NCBI GenBank assembly: GCA_010015745.1
Contig: ML978175.1
Location: 124,001 to 188,000 of the forward strand
DNA length: 64,000 bases
Source of the DNA: Setomelanomma holmii
Taxonomy: Eukaryota; Ascomycota; Dothideomycetes; Pleosporales; Phaeosphaeriaceae
Direction: 5' to 3'
The notes beneath the pieces are model-generated. The model saw only the letters and a program-made list of their open reading frames with translations. It had not been told where the DNA came from and made no database searches. The position numbers and the translations under genes were made by a program. Position 1 is the first letter of the stretch. Every line of letters begins with the position of its first letter. Shown here piece after piece: positions 31,184 to 42,964 of this stretch.

Positions 31184-34100
31184 CTAGTGAGCAGGAGCAG
31201 GCAACTTGGCCATACGCTTGCTCATGAAGTCGAAGAAAGCAAACTGGCTCGCCGACACACCGTACTGGTACACGAAGCGACTGGCAAGGTAGCTCCCAAA
31301 GATGGCACGGAGATAGTTCTCCGGAACCTGTGAATATTAGCTGTCGTTCTGTAGTTGGTGTTCGGATTGACTCACCCTCTCCATGATCTTGTCCAGACCA
31401 ATCTGCTTAAGCAGCAACTCTGGCAACGCCTCCATCAGGACCGACTTCTTGAACTCAACCTGATTCCACAAGTCTGTGTTTTGTAACTCCTCATCCAGCT
31501 TGGTAATCGCATTGCTGAGCGTGTCAGACAAAATGCTGCGCGGTTCGCCAGTAGCTTGGTGCTCTCGCCAGATGGCTTCAAACTCAAGGCGCGCGTTGTT
31601 CTGGATGGTCTTTTGGACCTGTCGAACGTAGTTCTTGTAGAACTCTGGCACTACGCCGTCCTCGCCAACACACATGTGCTTAAGGAAGCTCTCATCGTCA
31701 AACGAAAGCGAGGCAAGAACCTCCAAAGACGATGATGTTACACCGCCCTTGTTTGCTGAAGCATCCTTGTAAAGGATGCAGCCAGCCTTCTCGAGGCGCA
31801 GTTTTGCGTCTTGGGTAATGAATAGATTTGCGCCCTCGACAATGTATGGGATGACCGACTTGCCGTCCACGATAAGCTTATTGGCGGAGGTAAGGTCGAT
31901 CGACTCGGGTCGTCCACCGCACGGCACGAACGTGTCGTAATGGATATCGCTTCGAAGATGAAAGGTGTTGCGGAACGTGGTACCGTTGTATACCAGATCG
32001 CCGTTTGGCAGCCGGATGTTGCTGTCATCAACCAGGACGCGGTAACCTTCCAATGAGAGCTTGGAGGCATCATAATTACTGATCATCTTGCGCTCCCTTG
32101 CCAATCGCAGAAGTTCCTCATGGTTGAGGCCCTTGGGATCGACCAAAACACCAGAGCCATCGACAATCGACACGTACTTCTCGTTGCTGAGCAGGATCTC
32201 GTTGGAACCGAGATCACCATCTGGCCCTCCGGTCTGTAGCTTCTTGACCTTGCTGGGGTCGAGGTTCAACTTGCGGTAAATACCAAGGACATATTCTCGG
32301 ACAGACAGAGTGGTCATGCCATACCGATCGTGTGGAATACCGCCCAGCTTGGGGCTCTTGCCTGTGAAGAAAGACTTCCACCAAGGCGCACCACGAGCTC
32401 TGGCATGCTCTGTCGCCCAATCGACGAGATCGGCTGTGTTCTCATCAGGGCCCATGAAGAGAATCTCCTCCTTGCCGTGCAAGTCAACGATTGGATCCTT
32501 GATGCCTGGGCTGGTTGGAGGCAGCAGTAGATCAAGAATACTGTCAATATACTTCTCGAAAGCACCCCGTGCCTTATCTTGGTGTGCAAAGTCGAGAAGC
32601 ACAACACCCTTCGATCCGCCTTCAGGAATGTCCTTGTTCTTCCGTTGTTGAGTGTTGGCTAGATTGTAGTTCTCGTCAAAAAGCGAACGTGCGTTGATAG
32701 AGTACGCTTCTTGGCTGCGAGACTTGACGATACGAATACCACCGCGAGCAATATCACGGAATCGCAGATGGAAACCACGGAATTCGGAGCCAATGACTAG
32801 GAACATGCCGTACAGCGGCTGAGGATACTCTGATGGTGGGAGGAACACTGGGTTCAAGCGGAAGCTGATTGCGACCTTTGTGGGCGTGAAGAAGTTCGTC
32901 TTGAGTACGCAGGTGTTGAAGATGCGGAAAGAGTCCATGACCATGGCATGATGCTCATTGATCGCAGCCGTGTTGATCGCCTCAGCGAGTTCTGAATCAG
33001 ATTTGACCTTCTCGACAGTCAAGCGAAGGTAGCTCAATGTCGGGATGAAGTCGTCCTGCTCTCCTCGTGTCTGCACGTAATGCGCCTTTGCAAACGAGAG
33101 ATATAAAGTGTGGACGAGCTCGGGATACGCATTGATGATCTCGAGGATGTAATCGGCGGTAAAAGTCTCAGCACGCAGCCTGCGCTTCAGCTTGGACAGC
33201 AATTCCGCATGCGCGCTGTTCTCTGAGTCTAGAATGGACGCCAGCGCTGTGTACTCGTTTCCAAGACGGTTGAGGAAATGTGTGACAAAGACCCACACGC
33301 AGTGCGCATAGACTGTCTCTTGTAGACTCAGCTTGCCTGTAGCGAACTGGGTTTGGAACTTGGTCTGTGGAATACAATACAACAAGGAGACCTCCTTGAT
33401 GATCTGATGGATGCTGGCCTCAATCGGTGGGAATTTCAGGCCCTCGGATGAAACAGGTAGCTGACGGAGGTATAGCGACATGACAGTGTAACCGTTCGAA
33501 AACTGCTCGACATACTTTCGCGATGTAGTCAGACCATAGTAGTGGTACAGATCGCTCAAGGCGCTGAAGAGACCGAGAGCCGAGCCTTGCTTGTATGCAA
33601 CAACCAGACGCTTGTCTCGCGAGCCCTCAATGTCAAAGAACTCGATGACAGGACCTGTGCGTCCACTGGCAATCTGCAGGATTTCCTGGTAGATGCTTCG
33701 GGTGTTCTCAGTAGCCTTCTGCAAGAAGCGCTTGTCACCGACAATGTCGATATTCGTCTCGTCCGCGCTAGGATTCGGGTGCTCGAATTCGCATTGGTAG
33801 ATGAAGTAGCAGCGCAGCTGCTGGTCTTCACTGCCTGGCAGCGGTGTTTCCGAGCGGAAGCTCTCTACGCGGTATAGTGTGTTGCCCTTTGTGTTGAGGT
33901 ATTTCTTGTCGATACGCTGCTCGTACTGTGGGCCGCCTATGACCGAAACACCAGGCTTGCTGGTATCGATGTATACCGCGTGGTCTGAGGCTTCCTTGTC
34001 CAGTCTGATATCTGGCATCTTGTCGTCTCGAGCGTAAGCTGCGATCTTCGCGGCGTATAGCGAGTGTATGTGGTTTACGATCCTGGGGAGCTGTCAGAAA

Positions 34101-34476
34101 GTACCAAATGGAGGAGTTGAGGTACTCACGCTTCCACCGTCTCAGTAGCAAAGTACATGTCGTCAATGCCGAGCTGCTCGTAGAACCAGCGTGTCTCGTC
34201 CTCAACCAATTCTGGCGGCATAAAGCCCTTCTGCTCTACGCCGTCCATAACAGCCTCCATCTGCTTCTCCTTGCCCTCGAACTTGGGAGCCACATATCCA
34301 GAGCCGCCCGCTCCTTCTTGTGGGATGATGCGAGGCGTGCTCTGGCCTGAGCCTGGAACGCTCAAATGTGAAGGACCAGGCGATGGTCTGCGATCTGAGA
34401 TGTTGAGGTTCTGGCCGAGCAGCTTGTGTGCGGCTACTTGAGCTCCGCTCACGCCATTAACTGGTGAGCCCGCCAT
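31184..34476 (-). CDS. GDH2: NAD-specific glutamate dehydrogenase, large fungal type
   Basis: Exons 34476-34130, 34082-31376 and 31327-31184; introns of 47 and 48 nt. The total is 1065 residues, usual for the 115-120 kDa fungal NAD-GDH. The exon 1/2 junction restores ATETVEA then IVNHIHSLYAAKIAAY, and the last exon gives VPENYLRAIFGSYLASRFVY to APAH and TAG, as in the family. Central catalytic and nucleotide-binding segments are present (FRDIARGGIRIVKSR, GGSKGVVLLDF, FMGPDENTADLVDWA). The enzyme deaminates glutamate to 2-oxoglutarate with NAD and feeds nitrogen recycling during growth on amino acids. No lesion was seen. The N-terminal 60 residues are low-complexity Ser/Pro/Gly. Confidence 0.96.
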
Positions 34477-35914
34477 GGTGGTGGTTGTGAGATCGATCGC
34501 GTGAGCGGGGGTTGGAGTGTGTGGAGCAGGCAATAGCGATCGGAGCTCTGTGAATCTGTTCGTCTAAGAATGGATTACTGCAGCAAGAGGTGTAATGTGT
34601 CTTCGCTGGGTCGTGTATAAAGTTCGGTCGTGGTGCAGAAGAACGTCGCACTCTCAAGACAAGCAAGAGCGAATGTACTTAAGAAACGAACTTTAGCAGA
34701 ATTCTCAGGTAAGAGCGTCCAATGGTTCAAATGCTACAGAAGTGTCCTTCACCGTCGTGTTCGTAAGAGCCCAGCTATTTTAAGCCGCACCTATGACGCA
34801 GGACTAGCTCACCTTAGCAAGGGATTCCGATCGATTCGCGACTCGGAACGGCTTCCCACCAGGCAGTGAGACCTTAGGATAAGGCACGCACACGCAATTG
34901 GCTCCAATGCCACCGCTGTTTCGCCTTTTGCTGACCGTCACTTCAGCTTCGGGACCTGCAGCACAGCACACGCGCCGTTAAGCCGAGTGGACAATTGGCT
35001 TTTGCAAGAGAATGTGCAAGCTGGTACGACGCCACAATCTGAGCAACTCTGGTGTGCAACAGTGACGCCGAGATAAGGTTGGGAAGGTTAAAGATAAGGC
35101 AAGTGATGCTTGAAGCCTAAATACAGAACTTCCAGCCCAGCACGGTGCGCGTGAGCCATTTTATACGTCGACGGGCGCACTGGATGGCGGTGCCTGTGGA
35201 CTTGGACACTGTTCCTGAGTGGAGCCGTTGGAAACCGAGACGCACGCCGCATGGATCCATGCCCCAGAAAATCATAAGCCACTAGCGTGCATCGTGAACC
35301 ACGACACTTTCACGTAATGGCTTGTCCCCAAACTGCAAAGATGAACTTTTGCAAAAATACCACTCAGTTGCACCGTCAGAGTTTTCGCATCCAAGCACCA
35401 ATCGGACCCGCAGTTACTTCTTAATCGCGCAATTGGTGGCCACTCTGGTGTGAGGGGGACGGCACGCCATTCTTCTCCACACTATGTTGCTCCTACACAA
35501 CCTTGCGCTTGCACTTCACGATCCTTGGCGGCGTCTCAGGGGTGCCATTCCATGACTGTGCAGGGCATGCGTGGCTAACTGGTAGTGGATATGATCATGC
35601 ACGTGGTTCACGATGTTGGCTCGGGCGTCATGCCAGCCGCATTGCATGGAAGCGCGGATCCTGCGCCTCAGCATCGTGACCAGCGAATGTGCTCCAAATA
35701 GTGGCGACACACCGCTTGCAGGTCACAATGTCTGCGCGAGACGCGTCGCACTGCCTAAGCAGCTGGTCTGGAAGTCACGATCTTCGCCACAGCAAGTGCT
35801 GTGTTATGAGTCGTCGAAGCGAAATTGCACCGAAGCTATTCTAAGAATTCGTCTGATCATGAGATGTTGCTGTGAAAACAGAAGAGTCATACGTCTTCTC
35901 GAGTACCGTCGCAG
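34477..35914. other. Intergenic 1.4 kb, probable GDH promoter
   Basis: No gene supported. The stretch nearest 34477 should hold the GDH promoter and leader. Confidence 0.5.
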
Positions 35915-37606
35915 CTACTCACTCCCCTCATACTCCTTTCCATCAATCGTCACCAAGACTCTATAACCCTCCCCACCAACCCAATGTTTCTTCTTACCCG
36001 CCTTCTCAACCTTCCTAAGCGCAGAATTCAAGCCTTCATCAAGCTCATCCGGCTCTTTCTCGAACCGAAAATCAATGCACAGTTTTTCATTATCCTTCTT
36101 CGTCACCTTCCACTGCACATCGATACCAACTCTACGTTTCCGAATAGTCCCAGCAGGATACACACTCGCAAGTACAGCAGCCACGCGTCCGAGATACATG
36201 CACCACCATTCCGTGCCGGGTGGGAGTAGTTGAAGCATGCGTTTGTAGAAGTCTTGTTCTGTGGGGCTGATGGAGCTGTAGCCGCCGTAGCGCTCGCAGA
36301 GAAGAATAGCGAGGAGAGCGCGCTGCTCGTGACTGAGACCGTGGGCGGCGGAGAAGATGCCGGTAGTTGTGCTTCGGAGAGCAGCTCCGCCTCGAAGGTC
36401 CTTGACGTTGGCCATGTGGACGAACATGCCTTGCACAAAAGCGACGAGTAGTGTCTCGTCAAAGACAGCGCGTTGTTCGTCGGATGGAGGTGTCTTCAAC
36501 GCATCGCGAAGCTTCGTGACGAGCTCATTTGTTGATGCTGGCGCACATGACTTTGTGATTGTCACCAAAGGACTCTCCGCTCTGTACTTGGGCTCCATTT
36601 CTGCAAAGTGCATGCCTTCTCGAATTCCGCCCTGGCAAAAGTACACATCAAGGATGCTAGGCAATGCTTGGCCCAGGCATGTTACCAGGAACGCAACAGC
36701 CGAGACCTGGCTTGCACGTCGAGCAGATACACGGAATATTTCAGGGGTGTCCTCCTTCTTGACGGCAGCTTGGACTGCTTGCGTGTCATGGAACAAATCT
36801 TTGGTAGTGCGAAAGCCGTTGATGATAGGAATAGGGTAAGGTCTGATCGAGTGCTCCGACATGAGAACGAATCCCCATCCGCGGAAGCCTCCACCCGAGA
36901 GATAGAGTCGTAGGCCTTCGGGAGATGTGGAGAGTTCGATCAGTTCTTTCGGTATGTTGACATCGCTAACTGCTTTCTTGAGATCGGCAACGACTTCTTG
37001 CTCGAATGACTGGTAAGCTTTGCTACCGACCGAGCCCGCAGCCTCTAATCTTTGCGAGAGTGCCGCTGCTCCATATGGTAAACTTGCACTACCCTTCTCG
37101 CTCATGCGCACTTCGCCATTTTGCGTCACGATCCAAGTGAGTTGAGTGCTACCACCGCCGAGATCCATCATTAGACCTTTGACGTTCTCATATGAGCTTG
37201 CTGCACCCAGAGCTCCAATTCTACCTTCCATCTCTTTGGGCAATAGCTCCACTGTCCATCCTGTAGCGTCTGTGATTTGTTTTCGAAAGTCTTCTGAGTT
37301 TACTGCCTTCCTTGTGGCTTCTGTCGCTACGATGCGAATTTGCTTTAATGGAACACTGAAGTCTTCACAGGTCGACTTGAAGCGCAACAGAGACTTGATG
37401 ACTTGCTTCATAGTCTCATCTGGAATGGGCACCAGCTGCCCATCCCTGTACTGCGCATCATACAGTGAAATGGCAGCTCGATCAAGGTACACCGTAGGCA
37501 ATATCCTTTGCGTAGCTGGCGTCAGATCGGCGATAGAAAATCGTATGCCATTGCTTCCCATATCCACCAGTCCATGATAATGCTTCGAACGCTGTGATTC
37601 TGCCAT
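35915..37606 (-). CDS. RTG2: Ppx/GppA-fold protein, retrograde regulator RTG2-like
   Basis: A single frame of 563 residues from ATG 37606, close to yeast Rtg2 (588). The actin-like ATPase fold is marked by VDMGSNGIRFSIADL (phosphate-1), IRIVATEATRKAVN, and LMMDLGGGSTQLTW (phosphate-2). SGGGFRGWGFVLMSEHSI and the C-terminal HD-like region are also typical. In yeast, Rtg2 senses mitochondrial dysfunction and relays the retrograde signal that switches on glutamate-supplying enzymes; bacterial relatives are exopolyphosphatases and guanosine pentaphosphate phosphatases. Its position beside NAD-GDH is notable, but may be coincidence. No introns, no lesion. Confidence 0.93.
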   Translation of the reverse strand: MAESQRSKHYHGLVDMGSNGIRFSIADLTPATQRILPTVYLDRAAISLYDAQYRDGQLVPIPDETMKQVIKSLLRFKSTCEDFSVPLKQIRIVATEATRKAVNSEDFRKQITDATGWTVELLPKEMEGRIGALGAASSYENVKGLMMDLGGGSTQLTWIVTQNGEVRMSEKGSASLPYGAAALSQRLEAAGSVGSKAYQSFEQEVVADLKKAVSDVNIPKELIELSTSPEGLRLYLSGGGFRGWGFVLMSEHSIRPYPIPIINGFRTTKDLFHDTQAVQAAVKKEDTPEIFRVSARRASQVSAVAFLVTCLGQALPSILDVYFCQGGIREGMHFAEMEPKYRAESPLVTITKSCAPASTNELVTKLRDALKTPPSDEQRAVFDETLLVAFVQGMFVHMANVKDLRGGAALRSTTTGIFSAAHGLSHEQRALLAILLCERYGGYSSISPTEQDFYKRMLQLLPPGTEWWCMYLGRVAAVLASVYPAGTIRKRRVGIDVQWKVTKKDNEKLCIDFRFEKEPDELDEGLNSALRKVEKAGKKKHWVGGEGYRVLVTIDGKEYEGSE

Positions 37607-38156
37607 TTCTCAGACATCAATCTTTCCGAGTTCGCTTTACCAGCGGTTCGACTGATGGCCAAGGACCAAGCGGAGGTCGGTACGAGCCGCAGGGTGCAAA
37701 TGGCGTAAGGTTGTAGGCGCGGCAGGCTTTGTTTGACCCTAGCAGATCCGTCGTAATCGCCAAGAAGCTAATTACCCCAGATTAACTCGGCTTTTGCTTT
37801 GGTGGCTTCTAGAATATGCACGGTCGGTATCGATTACCCCCAGGTTTCGGGAATGGAGTTTCTTTTACCCCTTCGTAACGCACGGTCAGCAGCTCGTGAT
37901 GTGCAAAGTGTTGTTGGTGAGAAATTGTTGCTTAAAATGACGTTGCGCAGTCCTGTGCCTGCAGGACGAGTTTTCTGGCGCTAGTTGTATCGGACCAATC
38001 AACCAAAACGTGGGTATGGCGGTATCGACGATTGCTCGCACGCGGAGCTGCAACGACCATTCGGCGAACTGCCATAGTACTCTGCTTGCCGTCTTTTCTA
38101 CAGGGCGTCTACCTCAAACATTCTGACTTGGTACCAGCGGGACTATTGCGATTGTT
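37607..38156. other. Intergenic, RTG2 upstream region
   Basis: No gene seen between RTG2 and RFT1, which are transcribed in the same direction. Confidence 0.5.
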
Positions 38157-39779
38157 TCAAGATGTCGGTCGTGAAGGACGAAGCATGCGGTAACACTCCT
38201 TCAAGAATTGACGCTCGAAGTATAGCACGTGCAGGACGTACATGCCTCCAACCGCACCCATGCTGGCAAACTCTCCCATAATGCCAAACCTTCCCAGGAT
38301 CCCGATACCTGGTCGCATCTGCATCAGTGTCGGGATGACAACGGCAGGTGCCAGGGTTGTAATTGATGGCAATGTTTCCGCAAGCCGAAACTTCGAGTTG
38401 TGTCTGTTAAAGAAGTTTTTGATGAACCACGTATTCCAGACGATGCGCAATGCCATGTTGACAGTGTTCGCGAGCACAACGCCGCTCCCTCCTAGTTCAA
38501 GTTGCCCAATGAAGAACCATGCGCTGCTTGCGAAGAATATAAAGAAAATTCCCATCGCAACCGATTGCGCGTACAGCTCCTTATTGGTAGCAACGGCGGC
38601 TACAAAAGCTTCAGTAACTCCATTGATGGCCAGGAACGGGATGTAGTAGCAATATGTTGAGAGAACCATGGAGGCAGATGTCGCAGACCACTTCTTTCCC
38701 GCCACCAGCTGTAGTAGTATGGGAGCCAATGTAGGTCCCAAAGTGATTGCGAAGAGTGAAATAATGCAATACAGATGAAGAATGGTTGTGAGCACTTTCG
38801 ATGCTTGACTGAGATTTGGATTCGGGCCACCGTCTTTCACCTTCTCCTTTTCTTTGCCCACTAGGGATTCTGCAGGCTCTGCACATAATTTCGCAAACAT
38901 ATTGCGACTACTCTCCTCGATGGGCTGGAACAGCATTCGGGCAATCAACCCTCCATAGTTCGAGGCCAGGGCGTATGCACCTTGGTCGGCAAGTGATGCC
39001 AATGAAGTGATCAGGAGGGAGTCTCCCTGGGTCAAAATATACTTCAAGGTTGATTGGAGGGTGAGGGATGCGGTGAGCCGTAATAGAGGAGTTGAGAAGT
39101 AGCCCAGTACAGCAGAGTTGTCTTTCATCGAAGTTGGCTGTAGTCTCTCTGGAAAGAGTGAAAAGCCATCAGACTTCGCAACAGGCCATGTCTTGTAGGC
39201 GTAAACGACAGCCAGAGTCAAGGCATATGCCAATTGCCCAATCGCGAACGGCAAGACGCCAACGTTGACACCCGTACGACTGGCGAGGGCAGCTGAGACG
39301 CATGTTCCGAAACAGCGCAAGAGAGTTGCTGAACTCTCTGCTGAAGCACGGGTCTTGTAAAGCAGCTTCTGCTGAACGGCCGAAAAGGCAGGCTCGGACA
39401 ACAGCTCAAGAAAAGTAGCGAGGCAGTAGATGAGCAATGCTTCCGTGAAGTAAGGAACTGCCGGTGTGTCCGAACGCAGCCAGAACAGCGCTAGCACATA
39501 TGCCAGAGGCGTGCCAAAAAAGACGGCCAGATATGACAGGTTAACGATTGCTTGTGTGCCATGTGCCTGCCTCTGCAAAGCGACCCTCAGGCTTTCGCGC
39601 GCAAAGTACAGCACGGAAATCGAGAACAGCTCGAGCTGAGCAGACACGCCGAGTAGCTCAGGCGAGAGAAACCTCAACAGCGCCTGATTAACAGCGAATG
39701 TGAGCGCACGGGACGCGACCTGCAGCAGGATGAGAAACGACGCTCCAGTGGCGGAAGCGGAAAGAATCGAATTCGACAT
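38157..39779 (-). CDS. RFT1: RFT1-family ER membrane protein
   Basis: A single frame of 540 residues from ATG 39779, with about a dozen hydrophobic segments. The N terminus (ATGASFLILLQVASRALTF, VNQALLRFLSPELLGVSAQL, then RESLRVALQRQ) and internal YILTQGDSLLIT, DQGAYALASNYGGLIARMLF and QPIEESSRNMFAKL are hallmark Rft1 sequences. Rft1 is an ER protein required for N-glycosylation, long proposed to flip Man5GlcNAc2-dolichol; whether it is the flippase itself is disputed. No introns. It is divergent from the GNAT gene over about 290 bp. Confidence 0.95.
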   Translation of the reverse strand: MSNSILSASATGASFLILLQVASRALTFAVNQALLRFLSPELLGVSAQLELFSISVLYFARESLRVALQRQAHGTQAIVNLSYLAVFFGTPLAYVLALFWLRSDTPAVPYFTEALLIYCLATFLELLSEPAFSAVQQKLLYKTRASAESSATLLRCFGTCVSAALASRTGVNVGVLPFAIGQLAYALTLAVVYAYKTWPVAKSDGFSLFPERLQPTSMKDNSAVLGYFSTPLLRLTASLTLQSTLKYILTQGDSLLITSLASLADQGAYALASNYGGLIARMLFQPIEESSRNMFAKLCAEPAESLVGKEKEKVKDGGPNPNLSQASKVLTTILHLYCIISLFAITLGPTLAPILLQLVAGKKWSATSASMVLSTYCYYIPFLAINGVTEAFVAAVATNKELYAQSVAMGIFFIFFASSAWFFIGQLELGGSGVVLANTVNMALRIVWNTWFIKNFFNRHNSKFRLAETLPSITTLAPAVVIPTLMQMRPGIGILGRFGIMGEFASMGAVGGMYVLHVLYFERQFLKECYRMLRPSRPTS

Positions 39780-40069
39780 GGCGTTGCGGCTTGAATCGTG
39801 CGATATTGTTGAACAAGGTTTCGAGGTTTATTTCTGGACCAGTCAGGGCGCCATGATGATTAGGTCCGGGGATGCGTGATGCAGTGAGGCGGAGGGTTGT
39901 GGTTGGAAGTTCGAAATATCGGTGTCTGGATGCGGCTAGCTGATTTCCTATCGCGAGGCTCGCCGTCATGGAGAAGCACGAGTTTACAAGCCATCGACAT
40001 GACTCTGTAATCGCGTAGCACACCGCACAATGGCATTTCCCTCATCTTTTCTCGCGACGAGTGTTGAGG

Positions 40070-40698
40070 ATGGTTGTTGTCGATCCGAATTATGTGGCTA
40101 GGACGGAGAGACTGGTTATTCGACCATTGAAGCTGGAAGACGCAGAGGATGTGGTTCTCATGCGACGCAATCCAGAGGTGATGAAGCATACGCCTCTTCT
40201 ACCCGACGACGATCTGGACAAGACGAAGGAATGGATACAAGGCTGCCATGACAGAGGTACGCGTGAAGCTCGCTTGCCAGTACGACATACCTAACTCAGA
40301 CCACAGACAACAATTGGAACTTCGCGGTCGAGCTCATCACGTCGAACATTTCCAAGCCTACCACACTTTCTCCGTTCACCTCTGAACCCCGAGTGATCGG
40401 TCTCATTGGCGCCGTCCGCGCTCCTGAGATCGGCTACATGTTCAACTCCTCATACTGGGGCAAGGGCTACGCGACTGAAGCCCTGCGTGGCTTCATACCC
40501 ATGTTCTTTGAGCATTATCTAGACTTCGCCTACGCTGAGGCTTTGACCGACACGGAGCTTGTGAGCAGCCAGTCTGTCTTGCTGAAGGCTGGCTTCAAGT
40601 TGCACGACAGAAGGGACAAAGACTTTGAGAATCCGGTGCTGGGGTTGCGGGACACTTTGGTATATCGCATGGACAGGCCGGCAGGTGCTGTGAGCTAA
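40070..40698 (+). CDS. GNAT acetyltransferase (RimJ/RimL-like)
   Basis: ATG 40070 is used rather than the in-frame GTG at 40061. Exons 40070-40256 and 40307-40698 (50-nt intron, GTACGC..CTAAC..CACAG) give 192 residues. The N-terminal TERLVIRPLKLEDAEDVVLM and late GYMFNSSYWGKGYATEALRG, the acetyl-CoA-binding GxGxA-type turn, identify the GNAT fold; LKAGFKLHDRRDKDF and LRDTLVYRMDR close it as in RimJ/RimL-type enzymes. These acetylate amines of proteins or small molecules using acetyl-CoA. The substrate cannot be inferred. All core elements are present. Confidence 0.9.
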
Positions 40699-40799
40699 GG
40701 TGGATGAGGCAAAAGATCTCAAATGGTCATGTACAATCTAAAATTGGGTGCATTCGGTGTCTAATTAATGACAGGGTTGGTTTAGAGGTGTACACAATT

Positions 40800-42594
40800 T
40801 TATCTTTCCATAATTAGTCCGTCGTCAGGTCTGTCCTGCTTCGCAACAAAGTACTCACAATCGCCCGCCTCCATCATGATGCTCTTCCGTTTCCAGCACC
40901 GCTCCATATCGCTCTCACTCGAATCATCTTCCTCCGACCTATGTTCATCCCACGTATCCAGCCTGGTGGAGATGCGCTGTAACACTGGCGAGTCCTGAAT
41001 GCGAGGCCCCGCATCTTCACGCTGATCAGTCAAGTTATTCCCGGCGGCAAGACTGTCGTCCTCGTCGTCGATATCTCTCGCTGTGTGGACACTGTTGAAG
41101 TAATCCCGTTGCGAATCCTGGGACCTCGGACCAGACTGTATCGGAAGAAAGTAGTCCGCTGGGGGAGATTGTGACCTCGAAGCGATCGCTGAGGCAGTGA
41201 ATGGCGCCTTTGTGGCTGGGGACACATCTTGTTCGGGTTGTGATGGGACGGTCAACAGATTGCCTTGATCGTGAAGCGGTTGCACGAAACTGTCCACTGA
41301 GTCCTCTTGTCCATAATCCCTCGTAAGTATCATGTCGCCTCTCCCACACGCCCTTACCGCATGGGAGACGCTCTTCCTGTGTTTACTGGCCGCTGGTGTT
41401 GCGGATATACGCCGTATTTGTGGTATCTCGAATGGATAAGTCAATGTGCTGCCTTTGGAAGGATTCGAACTGTGGCGTCGAGACTTGGACGGATCTTCTG
41501 CTGGTGCATCACCCTCGACTGCGATTCGTGGCGCGGACTGTGTACGACGCAGGCGGAGAGCGGAAGGTATACGCTGGACAGCTCGAGAGGTTAGACTTTG
41601 GAAAGGTTTTGACGGGTTACGAGGCGCTTTGGGAGGGTCGGCGCGACCCGGATTTGAGGTCCCCTGCTTCTTTTTCATCGGCGATAAACGGCTCGTGAAC
41701 ATTGTGTTGTTTTTGCGCCGCGAATTTTTGGGAGTTGAGGCTGGACTGATCAACCTTGAGAGAAAACCGGGCTCAGACGACGAGGTAGAGTTTGCTGTGG
41801 AATTAGACTCGTCACGAGCGTGATGTGTTCCTGATGGTGATGATCCGTCAGTCCATCCAATTGCCGCAAAGCGAGGAGTGTATCCATTGCTGCATTTCAA
41901 TCGCCGCTTCCTACTGACTTGTTCCGCGAGAGTATCTTCAGGTTTTAGTTCCGCAAACAGCCCGGGCCATGAGGCTACCTCGGAAGGTGCTCGAGCATGG
42001 TGGCCAGCGGCAGGTTCATATTGATACTGCGACTGTAAATGCAACGCTGTCACTCGCTCCGGATGCCGTCTTTGCTGCACCAATGGTAAGTTGGCCGCAC
42101 CTGAGGCGGGCAGCAGGGTGTAACATGACGCGAGCAACTGGAGTGCAATTGCGTGGAGCAGTGATTTGAAGGCTTCATGGCCACTGGTAGGAGGCGTTGC
42201 GAAGTGACGTATGTTCTCATGTTGTCTCAATACTTGGCTCACGGTAGGGAGAACCTAGCCGTGTCAGATGTGTAGAGTACGCCACGTTCGGATTGCTCAC
42301 CTTTCGCGGTTGCCTGGTCCTTGGTGCCCAGAATGCGTCACAGTGGCGTGACTCTATCCAGTCTGTGACTTCGCCCATGATAATTGTTTCCACTTTCCCA
42401 TCTTCAGCATGACCGTGCTCGTCGATATAGTCGTCTCTCAGAAGACGCGTGGTATAGCAGTCGGTACCGTCTTCGCCGAACAGCCAGTGCAAGTAGGGCA
42501 AACGAACTTGTGGTGTCAGAGCGTCTTCGGGAACGATGTTGATATTCAGTCTGTCTTTGCGCCTTTGGCGGGCATGGCGCGGCACAGGAATCAT
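40800..42594 (-). CDS. Hypothetical Ser/Arg-rich protein
   Basis: Exons 42594-42301 and 42254-40800; the 46-nt intron (GTGAGC..CTGAC..CTAG) joins two frames in phase to give 582 residues. I do not recognise a family. The first 98 residues look folded and constrained (RLPYLHWLFGEDGTDCYTTR, IIMGEVTDWIESRHCDAFW), while the rest is mostly low-complexity Ser/Pro/Arg with likely phosphorylation clusters (FLSRLISPASTPKNS, SALRLRRTQSAPR) and an acidic C-terminal segment (EEDDSSESDMERCW). There is a weak hydrophobic stretch near residues 125-145 and no clear signal peptide. Probably a regulatory or scaffolding protein; no function is assigned. Confidence 0.7.
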
Positions 42595-42964
42595 GCTGGA
42601 TATGATCGTTGTTGCTCCTCGATACCGCGCGCAGAGTTAAGGATATCATTTAGGATAAGATGCTATCGAGGGGTGCGACCGGTCGACGGCCATGGTGTAT
42701 CAGATTGGTCGGGCAACGCGAGAACCCTTTGGGGCCTACGATCTTTGCCTCATGAGCAAATTTTGGCGATCGAGAGGAATGCGGTAGGCGCGATGTGCTT
42801 TGGAAAGCGCTCACGTCGTCGAGCTCCACCTTCCCACTTCATCTCATGTTCGAGCCACACCGTGATTTCGAATCCCACACCATTATATGATTTTCTTTAC
42901 AGAGTGCATCACTCACAATCCGGAACATTGAGCTTTTGGTGAAGATCAACATCAAGCTCCTGCC
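42595..42964. other. Intergenic, no gene seen
   Basis: Between the hypothetical gene and the TFIIIC subunit; presumed promoter of the former and 3' UTR of the latter. Confidence 0.5.
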